From the NCBI GenBank assembly GCA_027619675.1, contig JAQCHG010000093.1, forward strand, positions 1 to 6,712: 6,712 nt of DNA. Direction: 5' to 3'. Below are positions 1-4,818 of this stretch, piece by piece. This DNA is from Cyanobacteriota bacterium. GTDB lineage: Bacteria; Cyanobacteriota; Cyanobacteriia; Phormidesmidales; Phormidesmidaceae. The notes under the pieces are model-generated. The model was not told the origin of the DNA. It was given only the letters and a program-made list of their open reading frames with translations, and ran no database searches. The translations under genes and the position numbers were made by a program. The stretch's first letter is position 1, and the number at the start of each line of letters is the position of its first letter.

Positions 1-1016
1 TGCCCTGGGGCCGCCCCCCGCCCCAACCAGCGCTGGGGATGCGGTGGGCCTGGGACAGCGGCGGCACGGGTGAGGGGCACCAGGGGCCACGGCAGACTCT
101 GGGTTATCTGGAATGGGCCGCTGTCCAAACCCGCCTGCCATTCCACATGCCAAGTGGGGTAGCGGGGGCTAAGGGCCTGGCGCAGGCGGGCGGTGAGGGC
201 ACGCAGGGGAGCGATTTTTAGCACATCCAACGCGGTGCCCAGGGCGGGGTGGGTGATCAGGTATTCCCTGGGCTGGGGGGATTGATGGGCACCCGCAGCG
301 GGTTGATAAACCCATTCTTGGCCGCCCCGCTGCCACCCTTCAAGGGGAATGGGGTACTGGCCTTGGTAGCGATCGGGCACCGTTGTGGTTAAGCCTTGCA
401 GACAGCCCTGCACCGCTTGCACCTGCACCTGGTGGGGATGCAGCCGCAGCACCCCAGTCACCCGTTGGGGGCTGAGGGGCTGCACCACAATCGCCATCCG
501 TAACCCCTGGGGCGATCGCGGTGATCGCTGCCAATAGGTCCAACTGTGGGCGCTGAATAACCGCCCCCACAGCAGCTTTAGGCCCTGGGCCACGCTCTGC
601 TCATCCCCCCAACACAGCACCTCCCCCAGCAGGTGGGTCAGGGGCGCTGTCCCCAACCCCGGCAACCACAAGGAGGGTTGAAGGCGCATCACAGGTGCGT
701 GCAGCACCCCCGCCATCGCGTCCCAGGGCAGATCGAGATGGGCCATCAGGAGGGCCTGTTTCAGCCGTTGCAGCAGCCGCGTCAGGGACCCCGCCTCCGC
801 CAGGTCCGTTTGCCCCAACATTTGGGGCCAGTCCGCCAACAGAGGTTCTCGACTGACCAGGGTGGAGAGGCTCTGTTCCAAAACCGAAGCCACAATCACG
901 CCGCTGGGCACGACGGCATGACCCAATTGTTGCAACTGGGCCAATTCCCAAGCCAATTCACCGACATCGGCGATGGTCAGGTCCGACAGATTGTGCAGAG
1001 AAACAAATGGCACCAT
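1..1016 (-). CDS. PEP-synthase-like protein with degenerate ATP-binding domain (partial, C-terminus beyond left edge)
   Basis: The frame is open from an ATG at 1016 to the window edge, 338 residues. Two in-frame TGA codons lie 24 bases upstream and no other start falls between. The layout follows the pyruvate-phosphate-dikinase/PEP-synthase nucleotide-binding domain. An N-terminal helix leads to VVPSGVIV (35-42), matching the family's 'vPpGFvit'. LLWGRLFSAHSWTYW (148-162) matches the 'vwaSlfs.ra..Yr' segment. MAIVVQPL (174-181) matches 'mAVvVQkM', followed by TGVL (187-190) and VPDRY (213-217). HVEWQ (290-294) matches 'iEW'. GRGAAPG (332-338) looks like the entry to the swivelling phosphohistidine domain. 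Signature residues are missing: no GGK near residue 19, no RSSAT-ED, GVLRLHP where GVLFT-DP is expected, and no Q-RP after the EW. An active enzyme makes PEP from pyruvate and ATP; this one may be inactive or altered. The ribosome binding site is weak. The gene diverges from comF. I am confident of the fold family, not of the activity. Confidence 0.72.
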   Translation of the reverse strand, partial: MVPFVSLHNLSDLTIADVGELAWELAQLQQLGHAVVPSGVIVASVLEQSLSTLVSREPLLADWPQMLGQTDLAEAGSLTRLLQRLKQALLMAHLDLPWDAMAGVLHAPVMRLQPSLWLPGLGTAPLTHLLGEVLCWGDEQSVAQGLKLLWGRLFSAHSWTYWQRSPRSPQGLRMAIVVQPLSPQRVTGVLRLHPHQVQVQAVQGCLQGLTTTVPDRYQGQYPIPLEGWQRGGQEWVYQPAAGAHQSPQPREYLITHPALGTALDVLKIAPLRALTARLRQALSPRYPTWHVEWQAGLDSGPFQITQSLPWPLVPLTRAAAVPGPPHPQRWLGRGAAPG

Positions 1017-1192
1017 GGCTCGATCGCACCCAGGGGCACGTCATCAATGCATGACGAAGAGCTTGGCGGGCGCAGGTTTTGGGCTTCATCCCGTGGACGA
1101 GAAGGGCCAGTCCCTATGGGGCGGCATCCCTGTATAGCCATGCCTGAGCAATGGGACGTTGTTGTTGAGGATTCCGGCATACAGAACCCTGT

Positions 1193-1210
1193 AGGGACCT
1201 TAAGGTCCCT
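1193..1210. repeat. Perfect 18-bp palindrome
   Basis: AGGGACCTTAAGGTCCCT reads identically on both strands with no spacer. The first flanking bases (T at 1192, G at 1211) break the symmetry. With no loop it would make a poor RNA hairpin, so a dimeric DNA-binding protein is the more natural reading. It lies 177 bases upstream of the start of the PEP-synthase-like gene. No specific regulator can be named. Confidence 0.6.
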
Positions 1211-1237
1211 GACCTCCAACGGAATTGCCGCCCTAGG

Positions 1238-1287
1238 GGGCAACTCCCAGACACCCAGGTACAGAAAAATACCGGGAGGCGTTGCCC
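1238..1287. repeat. Nested 50-nt stem-loop containing a GTAN8TAC motif
   Basis: GGGCAAC (1238-1244) pairs with GTTGCCC (1281-1287). TCCC (1245-1248) pairs with GGGA (1274-1277), leaving a GGC bulge. GGTA (1258-1261) pairs with TACC (1270-1273) around the loop CAGAAAAA. That gives fifteen base pairs in three collinear blocks. The left arm overlaps a second imperfect palindrome at 1225-1243 with a CCCTAGGG core. The same bases contain GTA-N8-TAC (1259-1272), the consensus half-sites of the cyanobacterial nitrogen regulator NtcA. Confidence 0.5.
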
Positions 1288-1380
1288 TTCTGGTCCAGTC
1301 GGTTAATAGGTGCGAGGAAAGTGTTAGCTGCCTTCAGGTTGGCCTATCCATGACCCGCGTCCTGGTGGCGAACTGCCCCG

Positions 1381-1442
1381 CCCTGGTCCCCAACAGTCGT
1401 GTGCCTGAGGGGCTGGGGATGCCTGGGGACTGGTTGCCAGGG
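1381..1442. repeat. Bulged inverted repeat
   Basis: CCCTGG (1381-1386) pairs with CCAGGG (1437-1442), and TCCCCA (1387-1392) pairs with TGGGGA (1424-1429). A seven-base bulge lies on the right side and a 31-base GC-rich loop at the tip. In GC-rich DNA such pairings arise by chance more easily than the neighbouring ones, so this is the weakest member of the series. Confidence 0.35.
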
Positions 1443-1464
1443 ATGCATCAGGAAACGGTAGGGT

Positions 1465-1509
1465 CTCTGTTCTAAGGAACTGAGGCATGCCACCCAGTTC
1501 AGAACAGAG
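1465..1509. repeat. 45-nt hairpin with palindromic loop
   Basis: CTCTGTTCT (1465-1473) pairs with AGAACAGAG (1501-1509). After a three-base AAG bulge, GAACTG (1477-1482) pairs with CAGTTC (1495-1500). The 12-base loop contains its own palindrome, GGCATGCC (1484-1491). There is no T-run after it, so it is not an obvious terminator. It lies 70 bases before the small ORF and could act as an operator or leader hairpin for it. Confidence 0.55.
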
Positions 1510-1578
1510 GGATAGGTTCACAAACCCGATCAGTGCGTTTAAAGCGGAAATTCAAAAAACTTTGAAAGGAGGGTGTTT

Positions 1579-1671
1579 ATGGAAGAAGACGCAAAACAGG
1601 AGACAATCCTACGCGCCGCGATCGTGCTATTGCCGGAGAACACCTTAATCATAGAATCTCTCGCCCCGTAA
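1579..1671 (+). CDS. Small ORF, 30 residues, unknown function
   Basis: An ATG at 1579 follows AAAGGAGGG (1565-1573) at near-ideal spacing, the strongest Shine-Dalgarno match in the window. The frame ends in TAA at 1669. The product starts MEEDAKQE and ends ESLAP. It has an acidic, polar N-terminus, then a stretch rich in I, L, V and A broken by PEN. That could form an amphipathic helix but looks too short and too charged for a clear membrane segment. I do not recognise it. A six-base hairpin (TTCAAA 1551-1556, TTTGAA 1561-1566) abuts the Shine-Dalgarno sequence and could modulate initiation. It ends 87 bases before comF in the same direction, so it could be a free small protein or a leader peptide for comF. 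The length is low enough for a chance ORF; the ribosome binding site is the main support. Confidence 0.45.
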   Translation: MEEDAKQETILRAAIVLLPENTLIIESLAP

Positions 1672-1706
1672 TGCTCGTGGTTTTGCGAGGGGATTCCTGA
1701 GCCCTA

Positions 1707-1725
1707 GACCTGTCGTCACCAGGTC
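1707..1725 (+). other. Short hairpin upstream of comF
   Basis: GACCTG (1707-1712) and CAGGTC (1720-1725) form a 6-bp stem with a 7-base loop, 33 bases before the comF start. It has no T-run. It could be part of the comF leader, but short stems like this are common by chance. Confidence 0.25.
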
Positions 1726-1758
1726 CATTCTGACCGCTTTACCCGCTGTACACCTGCC

Positions 1759-2427
1759 ATGTGGTCCCAAGCTACCGCTGCCTTGAGTCAACTGTGGTTA
1801 GCCGCCCGCTGCCCCCTCTGCGATCGCAGTCCGGCCCAGCCCTTTTGTGACAGTTGTTGGCGACAGATCCAGGCTTGCCACACCGCCACCCCCGCCACCC
1901 TCGAAGCAGACGCCCTGACGGTGTTGAGTTGGGGGCGCTATGAACGACCGCTGAAGGGGGCGATCGCCGCCCTCAAATATGACGGTCACCGTACCGTGGC
2001 CGACCCCCTAGGGCGTGCCCTGGGGGAATGGTGGCAGCAACATCCCATCCCCACACGGCAACCGCCCTGGGTCGTGCCCATTCCCCTCCATGAAGCAAAA
2101 CAGCGCCAGCGGGGGTTCAACCAAGCGGCCCTAATTGCCGCTGCCTTTTGTCGGCAAACGGGGCTGCCTTTGCAGGCAAACGGGTTACGGCGGCAGCGGG
2201 CCACCCTACCCCAATTTGGCCTGGGGGCCGCGGAACGGCAGGAGAACGTGGCCAACGCCTTTGCCATGGGGCATTGGCCCCGCCCCCAACGGCAGCGGCC
2301 CATTGTGCTGCTGGATGACATTTACACCACGGGCACCACAGTACGGGCGGCGGCAACGGTCTTACGGCGGGCAGGCTGGTCGGTGTGCGGCGTAGTCACC
2401 GTAGCCCGTACCCAATCCGATCAGTGA
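1759..2427 (+). CDS. comF: ComF-family phosphoribosyltransferase-like protein
   Basis: This is a 222-residue protein of typical ComF/GntX length. A zinc-ribbon-like N-terminus carries CPLC (18-21) and CDSC (30-33). ALKYDGHR (71-78) matches the family's conserved 'lKy.g...'. VVPIPLH (105-111) and RQRGFNQA (116-123) are the typical central motifs. The C-terminal VLLDDIYTTGTT (183-194) is the PRPP-binding loop of type I phosphoribosyltransferases. ComF proteins act in the cytoplasm in natural DNA uptake. In Synechocystis, comF is required for transformation and affects piliation and phototaxis; the enzymatic reaction is not settled. The ATG at 1759 is the only start after an in-frame stop at 1705-1707, although no good Shine-Dalgarno sequence precedes it. 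It may be co-transcribed with the small ORF upstream. It contains two HIP1 sites. Confidence 0.93.
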   Translation: MWSQATAALSQLWLAARCPLCDRSPAQPFCDSCWRQIQACHTATPATLEADALTVLSWGRYERPLKGAIAALKYDGHRTVADPLGRALGEWWQQHPIPTRQPPWVVPIPLHEAKQRQRGFNQAALIAAAFCRQTGLPLQANGLRRQRATLPQFGLGAAERQENVANAFAMGHWPRPQRQRPIVLLDDIYTTGTTVRAAATVLRRAGWSVCGVVTVARTQSDQ

Positions 2428-2448
2428 CTCAGTGATACAGATGCTGCT

Positions 2449-2564
2449 ACACCCCCAACAGATGTAGGGGCGCAGGGGCCTGCGCCCAATGCCGTCTGCG
2501 TCCAATGCCGTAATGCAGAGGTCTGCGAGTTAAGACCACACCCCCAGCAGGTCCAGGGGCGCAG
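2449..2564. repeat. Imperfect direct repeat (27 bp x 2) around a tandem 16-mer
   Basis: The 27-base copies at 2449-2475 and 2538-2564 match at 23 positions. Both start ACACCCCCA and end GGGGCGCAG. Between them CTGCGCCCAATGCCGT (2480-2495) is immediately repeated at 2496-2511 with one C-to-T change. The pattern resembles the short GC-rich intergenic repeats common in cyanobacterial genomes. I cannot assign it to a named family. Confidence 0.6.
2468..2487 (+). terminator. GC-rich hairpin downstream of comF
   Basis: GGGCGCAGG (2468-2476) and CCTGCGCCC (2479-2487) are perfect 9-bp arms around two bases, 40 bases after the comF stop. There is no T-run. Cyanobacteria lack Rho, and strong hairpins without a U-tract are often found at their gene ends. 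Because it overlaps the repeat element, it may instead be only part of that repeat. Confidence 0.35.
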
Positions 2565-2631
2565 TCGTGAAGGCTGACTCGCGCCTAGGATTGTCCCCCA
2601 AAAAGAGACGGAGTGTAATTTTAATTGGGCA

Positions 2632-2660
2632 TTGTCTTTTATTTTAGCTTTATCCATAAT
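2632..2660 (+). promoter_or_regulatory. Candidate promoter of the pirin gene
   Basis: TTGTCT (2632-2637) and CATAAT (2655-2660) are separated by exactly 17 bases. They match the sigma-70-type -35 and -10 consensus at four and five of six positions, within the most AT-rich stretch of this gap. Transcription would start near 2667, giving a leader of about 84 bases. Confidence 0.5.
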
Positions 2661-2750
2661 AGAACCACGGGGAAAACGGGACCATCGCAACCGTTATCCC
2701 CGGTGTGACGCAGTTTTTCCACCAACCCCTCAAGCTTCAGGAGGTGTTCC

Positions 2751-3455
2751 ATGATTACCCTGCGCCCGGCCCGCGATCGCGGTGCTGCCAACTTTGGTTG
2801 GCTCGACAGCCGCCACACCTTCTCCTTTGGCAACTACTACGACCCCAGTCACATGGGCTTTGGCCCCCTGCGGGTGATTAACGAAGACAAGGTCAGCCCT
2901 AGTCAGGGCTTCGGCACCCATGGCCACCGGGATATGGAAATCATTTCCTACGTGCTATCGGGCACCTTGGCCCACCAAGACAGCATCGGTAACGGGTCTA
3001 AGATTCGCCCCGGCGATGTCCAGCGCATGTCTGCGGGCACGGGCATCTACCACAGTGAATTCAACGCCTCCGATCAAGAGCCTGTGCACTTTTTGCAGAT
3101 TTGGATTCTGCCAGCACAGACCGGGCTCGCCCCCAGCTACGAGCAGACCTACGTCGCCCCAGAGGCTAAGCACAACCAACTGCGGTTGGTGGGGTCCCCC
3201 GACGGTCGAGACGGGTCCGTCACCATCCACCAGGATGTCAATCTCTACGCCGCCCAGTTGACCAACGATGCCACCGTTACCCATCACCTCAGGGGCGATC
3301 GCCTGGCTTGGGTCCAGGTGGCCCGAGGGGGCATCACCCTCAACGGCCAAGCCCTGACGGCAGGGGATGGGGCCGCCATTCACCCAGAAACGGCCCTGAC
3401 CTTCACCGGCACCCGCGACGACAGCGAAATCCTGCTGTTTGACATGGCTGCCTAA
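2751..3455 (+). CDS. Pirin family protein (YhhW-like bicupin)
   Basis: This 234-residue protein has the size of bacterial YhhW pirins. The N-terminal cupin contains the [12 protein letters not shown] segment (21-32), then [10 protein letters not shown] (55-64) and GIYHSEFN (98-105). His57, His59, His101 and Glu103 are all present, at the same numbers as the metal ligands in E. coli YhhW. The C-terminal cupin is shorter and more variable, as usual. Characterised relatives bind iron or another divalent metal, and some cleave quercetin (quercetin 2,3-dioxygenase); others are regulators or redox sensors, so the substrate here is open. The start is set by AGGAGGT (2739-2745), five bases before the ATG. 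It is probably a single-gene unit with its own promoter and a hairpin after the stop. Confidence 0.94.
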   Translation: MITLRPARDRGAANFGWLDSRHTFSFGNYYDPSHMGFGPLRVINEDKVSPSQGFGTHGHRDMEIISYVLSGTLAHQDSIGNGSKIRPGDVQRMSAGTGIYHSEFNASDQEPVHFLQIWILPAQTGLAPSYEQTYVAPEAKHNQLRLVGSPDGRDGSVTIHQDVNLYAAQLTNDATVTHHLRGDRLAWVQVARGGITLNGQALTAGDGAAIHPETALTFTGTRDDSEILLFDMAA

Positions 3456-3467
3456 AGGCACAGATTT

Positions 3468-3489
3468 GGGGGCGGTCTTCTCCGCCCCC
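3468..3489 (+). terminator. Hairpin downstream of pirin
   Basis: GGGGGCGG (3468-3475) and CCGCCCCC (3482-3489) form a perfect 8-bp stem with the loop TCTTCT, 12 bases after the pirin stop. No T-run follows. Position and stability favour transcript 3'-end formation. Confidence 0.6.
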
Positions 3490-3545
3490 GGCCAGATTCC
3501 TCGTCAATCCATAGATTGTTAAAAGGGGATATCTGGGTTTAAAAA

Positions 3546-3563
3546 GGCACCCATTGAGGTGCC
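3546..3563. promoter_or_regulatory. Inverted repeat upstream of the CDGSH gene
   Basis: GGCACC (3546-3551) and GGTGCC (3558-3563) are perfect 6-bp arms around CATTGA. The repeat lies 43 bases before the start codon, just downstream of an AT-rich stretch (about 3516-3545) where a promoter would be expected, although no good -35/-10 pair is visible. It could be an operator or a leader hairpin. Confidence 0.35.
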
Positions 3564-3606
3564 GATCATTTGCTGAGATCGATGTTGATACTATTGGAGA
3601 ACACCC

Positions 3607-3843
3607 ATGAGCGAACCCACCATTGCTGCCAAAAAGCCCGCTGTTCTGGAATTAGATCCCGGCGATTATTGGTATTGCACCTGCGGTAATTCCGCTAATC
3701 AACCCTTCTGCGACGGCTCCCACAAAGGCACGGATTTCACCCCCATGAAGTTCACCCTTGAAGAGAAAAAGCAGGTGGCCCTTTGCCAATGCAAGCACAC
3801 CGGAAACGCGCCCTTCTGCGATGGCTCCCATGCCAAACTCTAG
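3607..3843 (+). CDS. Double CDGSH-type [2Fe-2S] protein
   Basis: This 78-residue protein contains two copies of the CxCx8CDGSH motif. The first uses C24, C26, C35 and H39, and the second C60, C62, C71 and H75. Each set of three cysteines and one histidine is the known ligand set for a [2Fe-2S] cluster in the mitoNEET/CISD fold. Two motifs in one short chain resemble the CISD3 (MiNT) class. There is no signal peptide or membrane anchor, so it should be soluble and cytoplasmic. Relatives are linked to electron or Fe-S cluster transfer and to iron and redox balance; the partner is unknown. GGAG (3596-3599) lies seven bases before the ATG. It is probably monocistronic, with a strong hairpin after the stop and a convergent neighbour. 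Confidence 0.95.
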   Translation: MSEPTIAAKKPAVLELDPGDYWYCTCGNSANQPFCDGSHKGTDFTPMKFTLEEKKQVALCQCKHTGNAPFCDGSHAKL

Positions 3844-3871
3844 GGGCAGTCACCCATTGTGTTAACGCAGT

Positions 3872-3914
3872 GGAGGCGCAGGAGAAATCCACTTTGGGAT
3901 TCCCCTACGCCTCC
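3872..3914. terminator. Long hairpin between convergent genes
   Basis: The left arm at 3872-3890 (starting GGAGGCG) pairs with 3897-3914 (ending CGCCTCC). The six-base loop is ACTTTG, and the stem carries one C/A mismatch and a small bulge. It lies 29 bases after the CDGSH stop and 48 bases after the stop of the convergent minus-strand gene, so it can serve both. A second small stem, TGCCC (3924-3928)/GGGCA (3932-3936), follows on the side of the minus-strand gene. Confidence 0.65.
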
Positions 3915-3961
3915 GCCTATCTATGCCCATAGGGCAGCTTACAAACGAACGCCACTGCCGA

Positions 3962-4594
3962 TTAGCTGGCCGCTGCCACCTTGGCCATCACCTCCGATCG
4001 CACCTCTGACCAAATGTTGTCGATAATCTCTGGCCAGTCATCGGCCTTGAGTTTCAGGGGTTCTCCAAGCATCAGGCAATGCCGTGCCAGCCGATCAACC
4101 GCAACCTGGGCAATCTTATTGAGATCAGATACCCCCTGCACGTAGAAATCACGATCTTGCCAAAAAATTAATTCGTAATCATAAAATCCATCGCCATTTA
4201 AGAAATGGCTAGCTTTAAAAATTTGAATGCGGTGGGATGGGACATTTTTGCCCTGCTGGCGCTGATTAGCGATCGTTTCACGTTCTTCATCGGCGCGTGG
4301 GGTGCGGGCGTGGGGCAAGGGTCCCAAAAAGTCACAGTAAATGTGCAGATCCATAGAGCTGGATTGAGCCACCATTTGGGCAGAGTTGAGTTCCCGCCGC
4401 TTGGGACAGTACATCCAAGTTCTTACGGCCCGTGGGGTATCCCGTCCCTCTAGCAGAGAAATGACTCCCTGCTCACCTTCAAAGGTGCGCATAGATTGAA
4501 AAGGGGGACGACAGGCTTCCGGCTTGCCCGTCTTCGACCACAGCATGCGACGGAGGAAGCCTAAGCTGTCTTCTAAAATGCGATCGAAAATCAT
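3962..4594 (-). CDS. Uncharacterised protein, 210 residues
   Basis: I do not recognise this protein. From the ATG at 4594 it starts MIFDRILEDS and ends in TAA at 3962. It looks like a real soluble globular protein: mixed composition, many aromatics, no signal peptide and no membrane segment. Notable parts are WMYCPKR near residue 60, a charged middle segment (RADEERETIANQRQQGK), an aromatic block GDGFYDYELIFWQDRDFY near 132-149, and a C-terminal helical region. A TTG at 4714 would add 40 residues in frame. I prefer the ATG because the extra segment is atypical and overlaps a long stem formed by repeats, although AAGG near the TTG is a fair ribosome binding site. The gene lies 224 bases downstream of the MSMEG_0570-type gene with hairpins between, so it is probably transcribed separately. 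Confidence 0.7.
   Translation of the reverse strand: MIFDRILEDSLGFLRRMLWSKTGKPEACRPPFQSMRTFEGEQGVISLLEGRDTPRAVRTWMYCPKRRELNSAQMVAQSSSMDLHIYCDFLGPLPHARTPRADEERETIANQRQQGKNVPSHRIQIFKASHFLNGDGFYDYELIFWQDRDFYVQGVSDLNKIAQVAVDRLARHCLMLGEPLKLKADDWPEIIDNIWSEVRSEVMAKVAAAS
4446..4462. repeat. 17-bp repeat element, copy 1 (coding)
   Basis: CCCTCTAGCAGAGAAAT inside the unrecognised minus-strand gene, where it encodes ISLLEG. Related copies are at 4698-4714 (14 of 17 positions with small gaps), 4779-4795 (15 of 17) and, inverted, 4600-4616. Confidence 0.5.
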
Positions 4595-4599
4595 GGCTG

Positions 4600-4714
4600 T
4601 TATCTCTGCAAGAGGGTAGAGCAGTTGAGGGGGAAGGGAACCAGGCCGATGTACCCGTAGAGTGTGGAACCCACCTGTACCCTTTGCTCTAAAGTGCCCC
4701 TCCAGCAGAGACAA
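4600..4714 (-). promoter_or_regulatory. Long-range inverted repeat in the leader of the 210-residue gene
   Basis: TTATCTCTGCAAGAGGG (4600-4616) and CCCTCCAGCAGAGACAA (4698-4714) are complementary at 14 of 17 positions. Two of the other three can form G-U pairs in the minus-strand transcript. The stem would enclose about 81 bases and end only five bases before the ATG at 4594, so folding could hide or expose that start. The TTG alternative start sits in the outer arm. Both arms belong to the same 17-bp repeat family. Confidence 0.4.
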
Positions 4715-4756
4715 ATCAGCACCTTTTCATCGAGAAAATATGAATTAATAAAGGTG

Positions 4757-4812
4757 CGTATTTATGCGGATTTAACAGCCTTTTAGCAGAGAAATAGCTC
4801 TGCATAAACACG
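4757..4812 (-). terminator. Nested hairpins after the nitrogen-starvation gene
   Basis: GCAGAG (4786-4791) and CTCTGC (4798-4803) form a perfect 6-bp stem with a 6-base loop. On the minus strand it begins 15 bases after the stop at 4819. An outer pair, CGTATTTATGC (4757-4767) and GCATAAACACG (4802-4812), matches at 10 of 11 positions and shares two bases with the inner stem, so the outermost pairs compete. The location suits a terminator for the dacB-glycosyltransferase-MSMEG_0570 unit. A copy of the 17-bp repeat covers 4779-4795. Confidence 0.45.
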
Positions 4813-4818
4813 GATTTC

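Larger units (their letters stand above)
1017..1578. other. Gene-free, inverted-repeat-rich intergenic region
   Basis: These 562 bases separate the divergent PEP-synthase-like gene from the small ORF and comF. Reading frames that cross this stretch are extensions of out-of-frame shadows from the left gene. They show no recognisable protein and have no good ribosome binding site. What is visible is a series of inverted repeats from about 1190 to 1510, listed separately. They are dense enough to suggest a structured RNA, a long regulated leader or protein-binding sites. I found no convincing consensus promoter. A weak TTCACA (1517-1522)/TTTAAA (1538-1543) pair has only a 15-base spacer. Confidence 0.6.
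2428..2750. other. Repeat-rich intergenic region between comF and pirin
   Basis: The first 140 bases hold an imperfect direct repeat, a tandem 16-mer and a GC-rich hairpin (listed separately). The second part turns AT-rich and carries a promoter-like pair and the leader of the pirin gene. No reading frame here has a credible product on either strand. Confidence 0.6.

Noticed and set aside
977..1243. Minus-strand frame of 88 codons in the intergenic region
   Set aside because: It overlaps the start of the PEP-synthase-like gene in another frame, shows no recognisable motif and would cover the palindromes.
1310..1316. GTGCGAG, similar to a group II intron 5' end
   Set aside because: No domain V-like sequence or reverse transcriptase ORF is present.
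1314..1321. GAGGAAAG, as in the P4 core of RNase P RNA
   Set aside because: The following bases do not continue the conserved GAGGAAAGUCC pattern and no matching 3' core element was found.
633..1475. Long plus-strand reading frame (280 codons)
   Set aside because: It runs antisense to the PEP-synthase-like gene for half its length. The translation is rich in Q, R, G and H with no domain, it has no ribosome binding site, and its end coincides with hairpin sequence.
2480..2511. Tandem 16-mer considered as a CRISPR remnant
   Set aside because: The copies are directly adjacent with no spacers, and no cas gene is nearby.
2421..2690. Minus-strand frame of 89 codons between comF and pirin
   Set aside because: It covers the repeats and the promoter region, has no domain and no ribosome binding site.
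2955..3461. Minus-strand frame of 168 codons antisense to pirin
   Set aside because: It is a shadow of the well-supported pirin gene; the translation has no family features.
4205..4453. Plus-strand frame of 82 codons inside the unrecognised minus-strand gene
   Set aside because: It has no ribosome binding site or domain and its composition follows the opposite strand; the longer minus-strand frame has better protein character.
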